Assembly: GCA_003452395.1 (NCBI GenBank)
Contig: DMOI01000008.1
Location: 45,900 to 103,360 of the forward strand
DNA: 57,461 nucleotides
Direction: 5' to 3'
Source: Clostridiales bacterium
GTDB lineage: Bacteria > Bacillota > Clostridia > Lachnospirales > UBA12420
Each line of letters starts with the position of its first letter. Within the stretch, counting starts at the first letter, position 1. The position numbers and the translations under genes were made by a program. Below the pieces are notes generated by a model that was given only the letters and a program-made list of their open reading frames with translations, had not been told where the DNA came from and made no database searches. This document shows positions 25,043 through 32,901 of this stretch, in pieces.

Positions 25043-25098
25043 TTATCGAGTTGTGATATAATATGCAAATTATTACATATTATATCACGACTCGATAA
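25043..25098. promoter_or_regulatory. 23-bp inverted repeat (operator-like dyad) between CYTH gene and HD operon
   Basis: TTATCGAGTTGTGATATAAT plus ATG (25043-25065) is repeated inverted at 25076-25098 with a single mismatch and a 10-bp spacer. The right arm covers the spacer and -10 box of the CYTH promoter, and the predicted CYTH transcript begins inside the central spacer. The transcript therefore cannot fold the hairpin, and the dyad should act as DNA. Arm centres are 33 bp apart, about three helical turns. Confidence 0.7.
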
Positions 25099-25107
25099 TT
25101 GTGTAAA
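25079..25107 (-). promoter_or_regulatory. Promoter for the CYTH gene
   Basis: On the minus strand TTTACA (25107-25102), 17-bp spacer, TATAAT (25084-25079). The predicted transcript begins near 25072, inside the centre of the dyad. Confidence 0.7.
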
Positions 25108-25177
25108 GACTGTTTTTATAATAAAATTAGCAATACGTTAAAATAAATAAAAAATCAAATTATTAGTATATGTCCTA

Positions 25178-25206
25178 TTGACACAAATAAAAATATATGT
25201 TATAGT
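25178..25206 (+). promoter_or_regulatory. Promoter for the HD-kinase-Nudix operon
   Basis: TTGACA (25178-25183), 17-bp spacer, TATAGT (25201-25206), about 40 bp ahead of the ATG at 25247. The dyad lies about 80 bp upstream of it. Confidence 0.8.
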
Positions 25207-25246
25207 GTAAATCCGACGCAAAGAAAATTAAAGAAGGAGAATGCTT

Positions 25247-25786
25247 ATGACAAAACTTGAATACGCGATTTATTTTGCAACAAAAGCACATGCAGGACAG
25301 AAGAGGAAATCAGAAGATGTGGATATGATTTACCATCCTTTCATTGTGGGGATGTTGCTAAAAAATTATGGATTAAGAGATGAGGTAGTAATAGCTGGTA
25401 TACTACATGATGTGGTCGAAGATACTAAATATACTGAAAGAGATATTGAAGATATCTTCGGGTTAGAGGTTAAAAATTTAGTATTATATGCGTCTGAACC
25501 AGATAAAAGCTTATCTTGGGAAGAAAGGAAGAAGCATACGATAGAATGCTCGAGGACTATTCCTTATGAGGCAAAACTCATAATATGTGCGGATAAGATT
25601 AGTAACCTTGACACATTGTATAAAGATTTAATGGAACAAGGAGAGAAAGTGTGGTTAAACCTTAATAGGGGTAAAGAATTACAACAATGGTATTATGAAG
25701 AACTATTGAAAAGTATTAGAGAAAATGAAGAAGACAACGAGTTGTTTAGGCGTTATGAAGAAATACTCGAAAAAATATTTAGTTAG
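25247..25786 (+). CDS. HD-domain (p)ppGpp-hydrolase-like protein (SpoT/Mesh1-type)
   Basis: A 179-residue stand-alone HD phosphohydrolase. The pattern matches the hydrolase half of RelA/SpoT and small alarmone hydrolases: AHAGQKRK, MIYHPFIVGMLL, the HD motif in GILHDVVEDT and the second acidic site in ICADKISNLDTL. Such enzymes remove pyrophosphate from (p)ppGpp or related nucleotides using Mn2+. No synthetase domain is present. The frame begins at 25241, but AAGGAG at 25233 is too close; the ATG at 25247 is better spaced. It is the first gene of an operon with a P-loop kinase (11 bp) and a Nudix protein. The substrate is uncertain. Confidence 0.75.
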   Translation: MTKLEYAIYFATKAHAGQKRKSEDVDMIYHPFIVGMLLKNYGLRDEVVIAGILHDVVEDTKYTERDIEDIFGLEVKNLVLYASEPDKSLSWEERKKHTIECSRTIPYEAKLIICADKISNLDTLYKDLMEQGEKVWLNLNRGKELQQWYYEELLKSIRENEEDNELFRRYEEILEKIFS

Positions 25787-25797
25787 GGAGTGGGCAA

Positions 25798-26586
25798 ATG
25801 GATCACGATATATATTTTGATGATGTAAGCGAAATATTTTTAAATGAAGGAATGGAGGAACATTTTGGAGAGTTAGAGGTTATGCATGACAATAAATATA
25901 GACTCTTTAAGATTAAAGAAGATACTATGAGGGACAAACCAATAATAATAGATTTCTGTGGAACTCCGAGGGCGGGGAAAACAGGTACTATTGAAGTAGT
26001 AAAAGAATTTTTTAAAAAAGCGGGATTTCGAGTAAAAAATATTATTGAGCCAGCAAGTTATTGCCCACTTCCTAAGTCTGCAAGAAAAGCCTATAGTATA
26101 TGGACCAATAATGAAGCTCATAATAAACTAATAGAAGTGCTTGCAAATAATAATGCAGATGTAGTTCTTTGCGATAGGGGGATATGTGATAACTATACAT
26201 GGGTACACTATAATTACTATAAAGGGATTATAAGTAAAGATGAGTATGATTATTATATGGCTGATATATATAAAAATGAATTAATCAAAAAGGTCGATAT
26301 TGCATGTTTTCTTACTGTAGATCCGTATGAAGCAATAAGAAGAGATTATTTAACAGGATTGGCATTAGAGCAAAGAAGTGTCCTAAACAAAGATTTTTTG
26401 GAAGGATATAATAATTCTACTAAAGTTATAGCCAACATGATGAGTGAGGTAGTAAACACACTTATTATAGACACAACACATACGAAACCATTAGAAGGAC
26501 ATAAATGCATAACTAACAAAATAATGGATAAGATGGAAGAAGTGTATTTACAAAATGATGCAATGTGTGGTACTATATCACTATAA
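25798..26586 (+). CDS. P-loop nucleoside/nucleotide kinase-like protein
   Basis: A 262-residue P-loop protein. Walker A is FCGTPRAGKTGT (about residues 52-64); a DRG motif occurs in VVLCDRGICDNYTW, at the position of the catalytic Asp-Arg of deoxynucleoside and NadR-type kinases. A lid-like region with RRDYLTGLALEQRS and an IIDTT strand follow. Thymidylate kinase, deoxynucleoside kinase or nicotinamide-riboside-kinase-like activity are all possible; the last is suggested only by the neighbouring NrtR-like gene. ATG at 25798 with GGGAGTG upstream. It is translationally close to both neighbours. Confidence 0.6.
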   Translation: MDHDIYFDDVSEIFLNEGMEEHFGELEVMHDNKYRLFKIKEDTMRDKPIIIDFCGTPRAGKTGTIEVVKEFFKKAGFRVKNIIEPASYCPLPKSARKAYSIWTNNEAHNKLIEVLANNNADVVLCDRGICDNYTWVHYNYYKGIISKDEYDYYMADIYKNELIKKVDIACFLTVDPYEAIRRDYLTGLALEQRSVLNKDFLEGYNNSTKVIANMMSEVVNTLIIDTTHTKPLEGHKCITNKIMDKMEEVYLQNDAMCGTISL

Positions 26587-26609
26587 ATAATAGTGAGGAG
26601 AGATTTGCT

Positions 26610-27287
26610 ATGGATATGAATAATCCTTTGTATAAAAATCAGGGTATACATGTGGAAGTTGTTGTTTTTACAGTAGATGAGGGAAAAGTTAAAACATTGC
26701 TACTACAAAGAGGGGTAGGACCATTCTTGGGTGAATGGATAGTGCCTGGGGGTGCAGTGTGGAATAATGAGTCGGTTGATGATGCTACTGTAAGAGAGTT
26801 GGAAGAAAAGACTGGACTTGAGAATGTTTTTATAAAACAATTTTATACATTTGGGGCAGTAGATAGAGATCCACGGATGAGGATGGTATCAGTAGCATAT
26901 CTAGCACTAATAGACATGCATAAGGTGGATTTGCAGCATCGAACTCTTGAAACCATGAACTCAAAATGGTGTGATATAAAGGATATCCCGCATCTTGCCT
27001 TTGACCACAACAAGATATGTGATAAGGCACTTGAAGAGCTACAACACTATATGCTAAACTCAAATATTGCAAAGGACTTATTTTATAAACAATTTACAAT
27101 GCCTGAGTTGCAAAAGGTTTATGAAGCGATATTAGATAAGGAATTTGACAGGCGAAATTTCAGAAGAAAGCTTTTATCACTGGGGATAGTTGAAAAAACA
27201 GGACAAATAGAAGAAAACTCTAACCATAGACCAGGGGAGTATTATAGATTTATAAATGATAGATATGAGGAGATAGATATATTTTAA
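26610..27287 (+). CDS. NrtR-like Nudix domain plus winged-helix protein
   Basis: A 225-residue protein: Nudix domain (about 5-145) and a C-terminal winged helix (FTMPELQKVYEAILDKEF; NFRRKLLSLGIVEKTGQ; HRPGEYYRFI). This is the NrtR arrangement, in which a Nudix domain senses ADP-ribose or a related NAD-derived ligand and the winged helix represses NAD genes. The Nudix box reads GAVWNNE-x7-RELEEKTGL, with Lys in place of one catalytic Glu (REUXEEXGU expected), consistent with binding rather than hydrolysis. The frame opens at 26565, but GAGGAGAG precedes the ATG at 26610. As the last gene of the HD-kinase operon it may autoregulate it through the upstream dyad (inference). Confidence 0.75.
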   Translation: MDMNNPLYKNQGIHVEVVVFTVDEGKVKTLLLQRGVGPFLGEWIVPGGAVWNNESVDDATVRELEEKTGLENVFIKQFYTFGAVDRDPRMRMVSVAYLALIDMHKVDLQHRTLETMNSKWCDIKDIPHLAFDHNKICDKALEELQHYMLNSNIAKDLFYKQFTMPELQKVYEAILDKEFDRRNFRRKLLSLGIVEKTGQIEENSNHRPGEYYRFINDRYEEIDIF

Positions 27288-27468
27288 CATGTAGAATAGT
27301 TGAATTTGTAAATTTAAAATTAATTTTATCTGCGAATCAGAAGATAAATAAAAATCTAAAACAGTAAAATAGTAAGTATGAAGCACTAAAAAATGGTTAT
27401 ACTACTATCAGTAGAATTTCTTTCGATTGTATATTGGTATTGTAAATTGAATATAGGGGGGAATGAAA

Positions 27469-27786
27469 ATGACACAACATCTTACAGCAGAAACATTTAA
27501 TCAGGAAGTAATAAATTCGTCTGAACCAGTACTTGTAGATTTTTATGCTACATGGTGTGGTCCTTGTAAAATGATGGCGTCAGTGATAGACGAGTTGGCA
27601 GAAGAATTAAAGGGCGAGGCAAAAATATTTAAGGTAGACATAGACAAAGCGCAAGAGTTGGCACGAAAGTATAGTATAATGAGTGTTCCGACATTTATGA
27701 TATTTAAGGGCGGAGAGGTAAAAGACCAAGTATTAGGTGCAGTACCTAAACAACAGCTAGCAGATAAAATAAAGAACAGTTTATAG
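27469..27786 (+). CDS. trxA: Thioredoxin (second copy)
   Basis: A 105-residue thioredoxin with active site ATWCGPCKMM and cis-proline loop MSVPTFMIF. It is similar throughout to the thioredoxin at 850-1164 but is not a recent duplicate. The frame begins three codons upstream at ATGAAA, but AGGGGGG is better spaced from the ATG at 27469. It is monocistronic, ending in a terminator, and lies just ahead of the fatty-acid cluster. Confidence 0.95.
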   Translation: MTQHLTAETFNQEVINSSEPVLVDFYATWCGPCKMMASVIDELAEELKGEAKIFKVDIDKAQELARKYSIMSVPTFMIFKGGEVKDQVLGAVPKQQLADKIKNSL

Positions 27787-27835
27787 AAGTAAGAGCATGG
27801 TTAGTTAATAATGAAAATGAGTATTAGATTATAAA

Positions 27836-27866
27836 AACGGTGTTTGTTTTAGCTACACTGTTTTTT
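27836..27866 (+). terminator. Terminator after the second thioredoxin gene
   Basis: AACGGTGT pairs with ACACTGTT (one G-U pair) around an 11-nt loop, followed by TTTT. Confidence 0.75.
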
Positions 27867-27958
27867 GAGTATATAAATAAAGCTTTTTTCATTTTGATAG
27901 TCAGCAAGCCTATTTGTAAAGGATGGACAATTTTTTGGAAAAAAATACATTCTTTCAC

Positions 27959-28017
27959 TTGCAAAAAATATATTTAATGGTATAATGGAAAGTGAAAAAA
28001 TAGTTTGATTGTCAAAC
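27959..28017 (+). promoter_or_regulatory. fabI promoter with FabT-like operator
   Basis: TTGCAA (27959-27964), 16-bp spacer and TATAAT (27981-27986) form the promoter. The perfect palindrome GTTTGATTGTCAAAC (28003-28017) lies about ten bases into the transcript, where a repressor would block the polymerase. TTTGA-N3-TCAAA with flanking A/T matches the known FabT operator of streptococci and enterococci. The cognate MarR-type gene is at 28886-29338. Confidence 0.8.
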
Positions 28018-28039
28018 ATAATTTGGAGGTAACGGTACG

Positions 28040-28810
28040 ATGAGTAAATTACTGGAGAATAAGAATATTATAATTATGGGAGTAAGAAATAAATGGAGTA
28101 TTGCATGGGGGATAGCAGAGAAAGCCGCAAAAGAAGGGGCAAACCTGATATTCACATGTCAATCTGATAGGTCGATAGAGACAACAAACAAGATGATTAG
28201 TGAACTCGGGAATTTTGAAGTTATAGATTGTGATGTATCATCAGATGAGAGCATAGAAAATGCATTCAATAGAATAAAAGAAAAGTATGGAATTATTCAT
28301 GGCGTAGTACATGCGGTAGCTCATGCAAAAACAGAAGATTTACAGAATGATTTTGTAATGACTTCAAGGGATGGATTCTTGCATGCTCTTAATATAAGTG
28401 CTTATTCGCTTGTAGGAGTGACGAGATGTGCAAAGGAACTGATGACGGAAGGTGGAAGTATAGTAACTCTTACATATCTTGGTTCAGAAAAGGTTATAAA
28501 AAATTATAACGTAATGGGTATAGCTAAAGCAGCACTTGAATGTAGTGTTAGGTATTTAGCAAATGATCTTGGTCGCGATAATATAAAAGTAAATGCAATA
28601 TCAGCAGGTCCTATAAAGACACTTGCTGCGAGAGGTATAAAAGATTTTAGCACAATACTTGATATAGTAGAAGAAAAGGCGCCACTAAGGAGAAATGTAA
28701 CAATAGAAGATGTAGGTAACACTACTACATATTTGTTGAGCGAATTATCAACTGGGGTTACAGGAGAAGTAATACATTTAGACAGCGGATATAGTATAAT
28801 GGGACTTTAA
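28040..28810 (+). CDS. fabI: Enoyl-ACP reductase I (NADH-type, SDR family)
   Basis: A 256-residue enzyme for the last reduction of each elongation cycle. The FabI-type N-terminus (IIIMGVRNKWSIAWGIAEKAA), the catalytic Y-x6-K in YNVMGIAK, and the C-terminal ISAGPIKTLAARGI and IHLDSGYSIMG are all present. RBS TGGAGG before the ATG at 28040. A second, unrelated enoyl reductase (FabK) is encoded 2 kb downstream. FabI is the triclosan target, FabK is insensitive. Controlled by the FabT-like operator upstream; first gene of the fatty-acid cluster. Confidence 0.93.
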   Translation: MSKLLENKNIIIMGVRNKWSIAWGIAEKAAKEGANLIFTCQSDRSIETTNKMISELGNFEVIDCDVSSDESIENAFNRIKEKYGIIHGVVHAVAHAKTEDLQNDFVMTSRDGFLHALNISAYSLVGVTRCAKELMTEGGSIVTLTYLGSEKVIKNYNVMGIAKAALECSVRYLANDLGRDNIKVNAISAGPIKTLAARGIKDFSTILDIVEEKAPLRRNVTIEDVGNTTTYLLSELSTGVTGEVIHLDSGYSIMGL

Positions 28811-28885
28811 TAAAGTGGAAAGTGGAGAGTTGAAAGTTAGAATGAACTTGCAATGACAAATTTGGGGGCTGTAGAGAGGTATTGT

Positions 28886-29338
28886 ATGATAAAAGAAAGT
28901 AGTACGCTTAATGAACTGTTAGTTAAAAATTTCAAGGATATTTTGAGAACGGAAGAAAAAGTTTTAAACAATAAGGAAGAGACAAAGGAATTATCTATGA
29001 ATGAAATACATACCCTTGAGATAATAGGAATAGATGGACAACAAATAATGAGTGATATATCAAGGAAATTAAGAATAACTATAAGTACATTATCGATAAC
29101 TATAAGTAGACTTTTAAAAAAAGGATATATACAAAAGGTAAAATCAGATACAGATAGAAGAGCAATAAAAATATGTCTTACAGAAAAGGGAATAATAGCT
29201 TTTAAATTACATGAGCAGTTTCATAAAGAAATGATTGATGCTGTTATGAAAGAATTGTCAATAGGCGAGTTTGAAGTGATAATTGGATTTTTAGATAGAA
29301 TAAATAAGTTTTTTTCTAATAAATATAAATTAAGCTGA
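28886..29338 (+). CDS. fabT: MarR family regulator of fatty-acid synthesis, FabT-type
   Basis: A 150-residue winged-helix MarR protein: N-terminal helix, the core (HTLEIIGIDGQQIMSDISRK), recognition helix (TISTLSITISRLLKKGYIQK) and wing (SDTDRRAIKICLTEKG). Location between fabI and fabH, together with palindromes of the FabT type before fabI and fabK, identifies it as FabT-like. In relatives FabT is a repressor that needs long-chain acyl-ACP as co-repressor. The frame opens at 28853, but AGAGG precedes the ATG at 28886, giving MIKESSTLNE. An AAAGTTGAAAG-like short repeat lies between fabI and this gene. Confidence 0.88.
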   Translation: MIKESSTLNELLVKNFKDILRTEEKVLNNKEETKELSMNEIHTLEIIGIDGQQIMSDISRKLRITISTLSITISRLLKKGYIQKVKSDTDRRAIKICLTEKGIIAFKLHEQFHKEMIDAVMKELSIGEFEVIIGFLDRINKFFSNKYKLS

Positions 29339-29353
29339 TTTAAGGAGAATACT

Positions 29354-30328
29354 ATGATAAATAATATTAAGATAATAGGATATGGTAGCTGTATGCCATC
29401 TAATATAGTAACAAACGAAGATTTGAGCAAGATTATTGATACATCAGATGAATGGATATCGAAAAGAACAGGTATAAAAGAACGCCGAATCTCTAAAGGT
29501 GAATCGACCTCGGACTTAGCAATAGCTGCAGCAAAGAACGCTTTAGATGTAGCAGGAATTTCAGCATCGGAAATAGACTTAATAATTGTTGCAACTTCTA
29601 CTTCAGACTGTTTTTTTCCATCAACAGGATGTACTGTACAGAGTGGTATAGGAGCTACAAACGCTACTAGCTTTGATTTAGCAGGGGCGTGTACAGGTTT
29701 TATATATGCAACTGATGTTGCGATACAATACCTGAAAGCGGGTCGATTTAAGAACGCTTTGATTATTGGAGCAGAAGTTATGTCAAAGGTTATTGATTGG
29801 AATGATAGAGGAACTGCCATATTATTTGGTGATGGAGCAGGAGCGGTTGTCATGACAGTAACTGATGAACCCAAAATTACAAAGGTATATACAAAATCAG
29901 ATGGTACAAAATCAGAGGTATTAAAACTCAAAGCTGTACCAATAATAGATATGTATGAGAATGTAAAAACAATAGATAGAAGTACGATGACAATGAATGG
30001 TCAAGAAGTTTTTAAATTTGCATGTAATGTTATAATTGAAACAATAGATGCGTTGCTTGCAAACACAAGCGTTAAGCTAGAAGATGTAGATTATATCGTT
30101 TTGCATCAAGCAAATAGCAGAATAATAGAATATGTTTCAAATAAAGTAAATATTAATATAGAAAAGTTTTTCATGAATCTGGATAAGTATGGAAACACAT
30201 CTGCAGCAAGCATACCAATAGCATTAGACGAAATGTATAAAAAAAATATTTTAAAATCAGGACATAAAGTTATGCTAATTGGTTTTGGAGGAGGGCTTAC
30301 ATGGGGGGGGGTATTACTGGAATTATAA
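29354..30328 (+). CDS. fabH: Beta-ketoacyl-ACP synthase III
   Basis: A 324-residue initiating condensing enzyme that joins acetyl-CoA (or a branched primer) to malonyl-ACP. The catalytic triad is visible: Cys in FDLAGACTGFIYA (about residue 113), His in IVLHQANSRI and Asn in YGNTSAASIPIAL. Full length. ATG at 29354 with AAGGAG; it begins 15 bp after fabT. The C-terminal GFGGGLTWGGVLL is typical. Confidence 0.95.
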   Translation: MINNIKIIGYGSCMPSNIVTNEDLSKIIDTSDEWISKRTGIKERRISKGESTSDLAIAAAKNALDVAGISASEIDLIIVATSTSDCFFPSTGCTVQSGIGATNATSFDLAGACTGFIYATDVAIQYLKAGRFKNALIIGAEVMSKVIDWNDRGTAILFGDGAGAVVMTVTDEPKITKVYTKSDGTKSEVLKLKAVPIIDMYENVKTIDRSTMTMNGQEVFKFACNVIIETIDALLANTSVKLEDVDYIVLHQANSRIIEYVSNKVNINIEKFFMNLDKYGNTSAASIPIALDEMYKKNILKSGHKVMLIGFGGGLTWGGVLLEL

Positions 30329-30447
30329 AATTTAATAATAATTTATATAAATAAGTAAAAAAATAGTTGACAATTCACAAAAATAATTATAAAGTATATT
30401 ATGTAAATACCAAATTTTATTATATATTATTCAAGGGGGCTTTAAAA

Positions 30448-30675
30448 ATGATATTCGACAAAATCAGGGAAATAATAATTGATCAGTTAGGAGTAAACGC
30501 AGATGAAATAACTTTGGAGGCAAGTTTTGATGATTTAGGTGCAGATTCATTAGATGTTTTCCAAATTGTTATGGCTATTGAAGAGGAATTCGATATGGAA
30601 GTAGCAGAAAATGATGCAGAAAAGATTAAGACTGTTGGAGATGCTGTAAAATATATTGAATCAAAAACTGAGTAA
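30448..30675 (+). CDS. acpP: Acyl carrier protein
   Basis: A 75-residue acidic four-helix protein with the phosphopantetheine attachment serine in DDLGADSLDVFQIVMAIEEEF. The frame opens far upstream, but AAGGGGGC precedes the ATG at 30448. A likely own promoter lies upstream, TTGACA (30367-30372) with a weaker TAAAGT (30390-30395) 17 bp on. A terminator follows, so acpP can be expressed independently of the FabT-controlled parts. Confidence 0.95.
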   Translation: MIFDKIREIIIDQLGVNADEITLEASFDDLGADSLDVFQIVMAIEEEFDMEVAENDAEKIKTVGDAVKYIESKTE

Positions 30676-30691
30676 TTGAATACTTTATAGT

Positions 30692-30724
30692 AAAAGGTCA
30701 AGTACAACAGGTATTTGGCCTTTT
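30692..30724 (+). terminator. Terminator after acpP
   Basis: AAAAGGTCAA (30692-30701) pairs with TTGGCCTTTT (30715-30724) with one G-U pair, then further T-rich sequence. It separates acpP from the fabK segment, which has its own operator. Confidence 0.75.
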
Positions 30725-30736
30725 ATGTGTAAAAAT

Positions 30737-30753
30737 AGTTTGCATATCAAAGT
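30737..30753 (+). promoter_or_regulatory. FabT-like operator upstream of fabK
   Basis: AGTTTGCATATCAAAGT keeps the TTTG-N5-CAAA spacing of the fabI operator, with an ATA to the left as there. It lies between the acpP terminator and the fabK ribosome binding site. No clear separate promoter can be assigned; the box is 20 bp before the ATG. Confidence 0.6.
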
Positions 30754-30773
30754 AGTTTTAAAGGAGGACAAAA

Positions 30774-31709
30774 ATGAAAGATTCTAGAATAAAAGAAATG
30801 TTTGGTGTAGAATATCCAATAATACAAGGCGCAATGGCTTGGATAGCGGATAGCTCACTTGCTGCAGCGGTTTCAAATGCTGGAGGACTCGGTATTATCG
30901 CAGGTGGAAATGCACCAGCTGATGTTATAAGAGAAGAAATAAAAAAAGCAAAGAAACTTACAGATAAACCATTTGGATTAAATATAATGCTTCTAAGCCC
31001 GTTTGCTGATGATATAGCAAAGCTCGCCTGTGAAGAAAAGGTAGCATTTGTAACAACAGGTGCAGGAAATCCAAGTAAATACATGCAAATGTGGAAAGAA
31101 GCAGGAATAAAAGTAATCCCTGTAGTTCCATCAGTAGCACTTGCAGTAGGCATGGAAAGAATAGGTGCAGATGCAGTAATAGCAGAAGGACTTGAAGGCG
31201 GAGGACATATTGGTAAATTAACAACAATGGTACTAATACCTCAAGTAGTTGACGCAGTGAAAATACCAGTAATAGCTGCAGGAGGAATTGGAGACGGTAG
31301 GGGAATAGCAGCTGCAAAGATGCTAGGAGCAGACTCAGTTCAAATTGGTACTAGATTTCTAGTAGCAAAAGAGTGTACAGTACATATAAATTACAAGGAA
31401 AAAGTGTTAAAAGCAACAGATATTGATACTGTTGAAACAGGTAGATGTACGGGACATCCAGTAAGAGTTCTTAGAAACCCATTAACAAGGAAGATGATGA
31501 AGATGGAGTCAGAAATGGACGATAAATCAGCGGCAGTAGAATTTGAAAAGATGGGTTTAGGAACATTAAAACTTGCAGCTCGTGATGGGGATGTTCAAAA
31601 CGGATCAATAATGGCAGGACAAATAGCAGGGATGGTTTCTAAAGAGCAAACAGCTAAGGAAATGATAGAAGAAATGGTGGGAGAGGCGTATACGCTTTTA
31701 AATGTGTGA
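30774..31709 (+). CDS. fabK: Enoyl-ACP reductase II (flavoprotein)
   Basis: A 311-residue FMN-dependent TIM-barrel enzyme. The N-terminus (EYPIIQGAMAWIADSSLAAA), GGLGIIAGGN, the glycine-rich phosphate-binding segments (EGLEGGGHIG; IPVIAAGGIGDG) and DSVQIGTRFLVAKEC are characteristic of FabK, which is close to nitronate monooxygenases but in fab operons acts as the enoyl reductase. Having both FabI and FabK makes the step redundant. ATG at 30774 with AAGGAGG; FabT-like operator just upstream. Confidence 0.93.
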   Translation: MKDSRIKEMFGVEYPIIQGAMAWIADSSLAAAVSNAGGLGIIAGGNAPADVIREEIKKAKKLTDKPFGLNIMLLSPFADDIAKLACEEKVAFVTTGAGNPSKYMQMWKEAGIKVIPVVPSVALAVGMERIGADAVIAEGLEGGGHIGKLTTMVLIPQVVDAVKIPVIAAGGIGDGRGIAAAKMLGADSVQIGTRFLVAKECTVHINYKEKVLKATDIDTVETGRCTGHPVRVLRNPLTRKMMKMESEMDDKSAAVEFEKMGLGTLKLAARDGDVQNGSIMAGQIAGMVSKEQTAKEMIEEMVGEAYTLLNV

Positions 31710-31757
31710 GATATAATATGAATAAAGTGTGTCAAAGGAATGAAAATATCCTACAGT

Positions 31758-31893
31758 CTGTCATTGCGAGGAGGAACGACGAAGCAATCTCATCTTTTAA
31801 AGTGAAGTGCTGAGATACCCCAGGGCACCTTCTCTTGCTACGCAATTCACCTTGTTGCTTCGTCGAGAAGAACACTCTCGCTCGCAATGACAG
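31758..31893. repeat. MITE-like inverted repeat, copy A (between fabK and fabD)
   Basis: CTGTCATTGCGAGGAGGAAC with GACGAAGCAATCT at the left end recurs in inverted form at the right end (TTGCTTCGTCGAGAAG ... CGCAATGACAG). Copies occur at 33703-33807 and 48829-48946. The type is a known class of short non-coding palindromic bacterial repeat. Any ORF through it is accidental. Confidence 0.85.
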
Positions 31894-31946
31894 GCTGGGA
31901 GTATATTTGTATACCACTAGCCAAATACAAAATCGGAGGATTTCAC

Positions 31947-32882
31947 ATGAAGAAAATAGCATTTTTATTTGCAGGACAAGGGGCACAGTATGTTGGAATG
32001 GGTAAAGAATTGTATGAAAATTATCCTGAAGCCAGTGATGTTTTTGATACTGCAAATGAAGCTTTAGATATAGATGTAAAGACGTTATGTTTCAATGGAC
32101 CCAAAGAGGAACTTGATATAACTAAAAATACACAGCCAGCTGTACTTACTACAAGTATTGCAGCACTTAGAGTACTCGAAAAAAACAATATAAGGCCTGA
32201 TATAGTTGCAGGATTAAGCTTAGGTGAATATGGAGCATTGGTATGTAGTGGAGTTTTAGAGTTTAAAGATGCAGTAAAGCTAGTACAAAAAAGAGGTCAA
32301 TATATGGAAGAAGCTTTGCCAAATGGAGTAGGAAGTATGGCGGCCATTATTGGACTAAAAAGAGAAGAGATAGTACATATATGTGAAGGTTTGAAAACAG
32401 AAGGCTTTGTAACACCAGCAAATTTTAATTGCCCAGGGCAGGTTGTTATAGCAGGTGAAAGCACTATTATAGATAAGGCTTGCCAAGCTATGAAAGAGGC
32501 AGGAGCAAAAATAGCTATGAAACTACCAGTAAGCAGTGCATTTCACACTAAGATGCTAAAAGAAGCAGCAGATAAGTTGAAAATTGAGTTAGAAAATATA
32601 AACACAAATAATATGAAAATCCCGGTTATAACGAATGTTACAGCCGATTACATAGAAGAATGTAAGGATGTAAAAGACATTCTGATTAAGCAAGTGACTA
32701 GCCCAGTTTTGTGGGAAGATACCATAAAAAAGATGATAGATGATGGTGTAGACACATTTATCGAGATAGGCCCAGGTAAAACACTATCAGGGTTTGTAAA
32801 AAAGATAGATAAAACGAAGACTATACTTAATGTGGAAGATGTAGCAACTTTCGAAAAGACGATAGAAGAATTGAAAAAATAA
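31947..32882 (+). CDS. fabD: Malonyl-CoA:ACP transacylase
   Basis: A 311-residue acyltransferase that loads malonyl onto ACP. FAGQGAQYVGMG at the N-terminus, catalytic Ser in AGLSLGEYGALV (GLSLG instead of GHSLG), the KRGQYMEEA arginine segment, the catalytic His in SSAFHTKMLK and the C-terminal EIGPGKTLSGF are present. The frame runs back into the repeat, but GGAGG precedes the ATG at 31947. Confidence 0.95.
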   Translation: MKKIAFLFAGQGAQYVGMGKELYENYPEASDVFDTANEALDIDVKTLCFNGPKEELDITKNTQPAVLTTSIAALRVLEKNNIRPDIVAGLSLGEYGALVCSGVLEFKDAVKLVQKRGQYMEEALPNGVGSMAAIIGLKREEIVHICEGLKTEGFVTPANFNCPGQVVIAGESTIIDKACQAMKEAGAKIAMKLPVSSAFHTKMLKEAADKLKIELENINTNNMKIPVITNVTADYIEECKDVKDILIKQVTSPVLWEDTIKKMIDDGVDTFIEIGPGKTLSGFVKKIDKTKTILNVEDVATFEKTIEELKK

Positions 32883-32901
32883 GACAAAAGGAGTGAAATT
32901 T

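Noticed and set aside
31732..32055. 107-codon minus-strand ORF across the fabK-fabD gap
   Set aside because: It is made of the MITE-like inverted repeat and the antisense of fabD.
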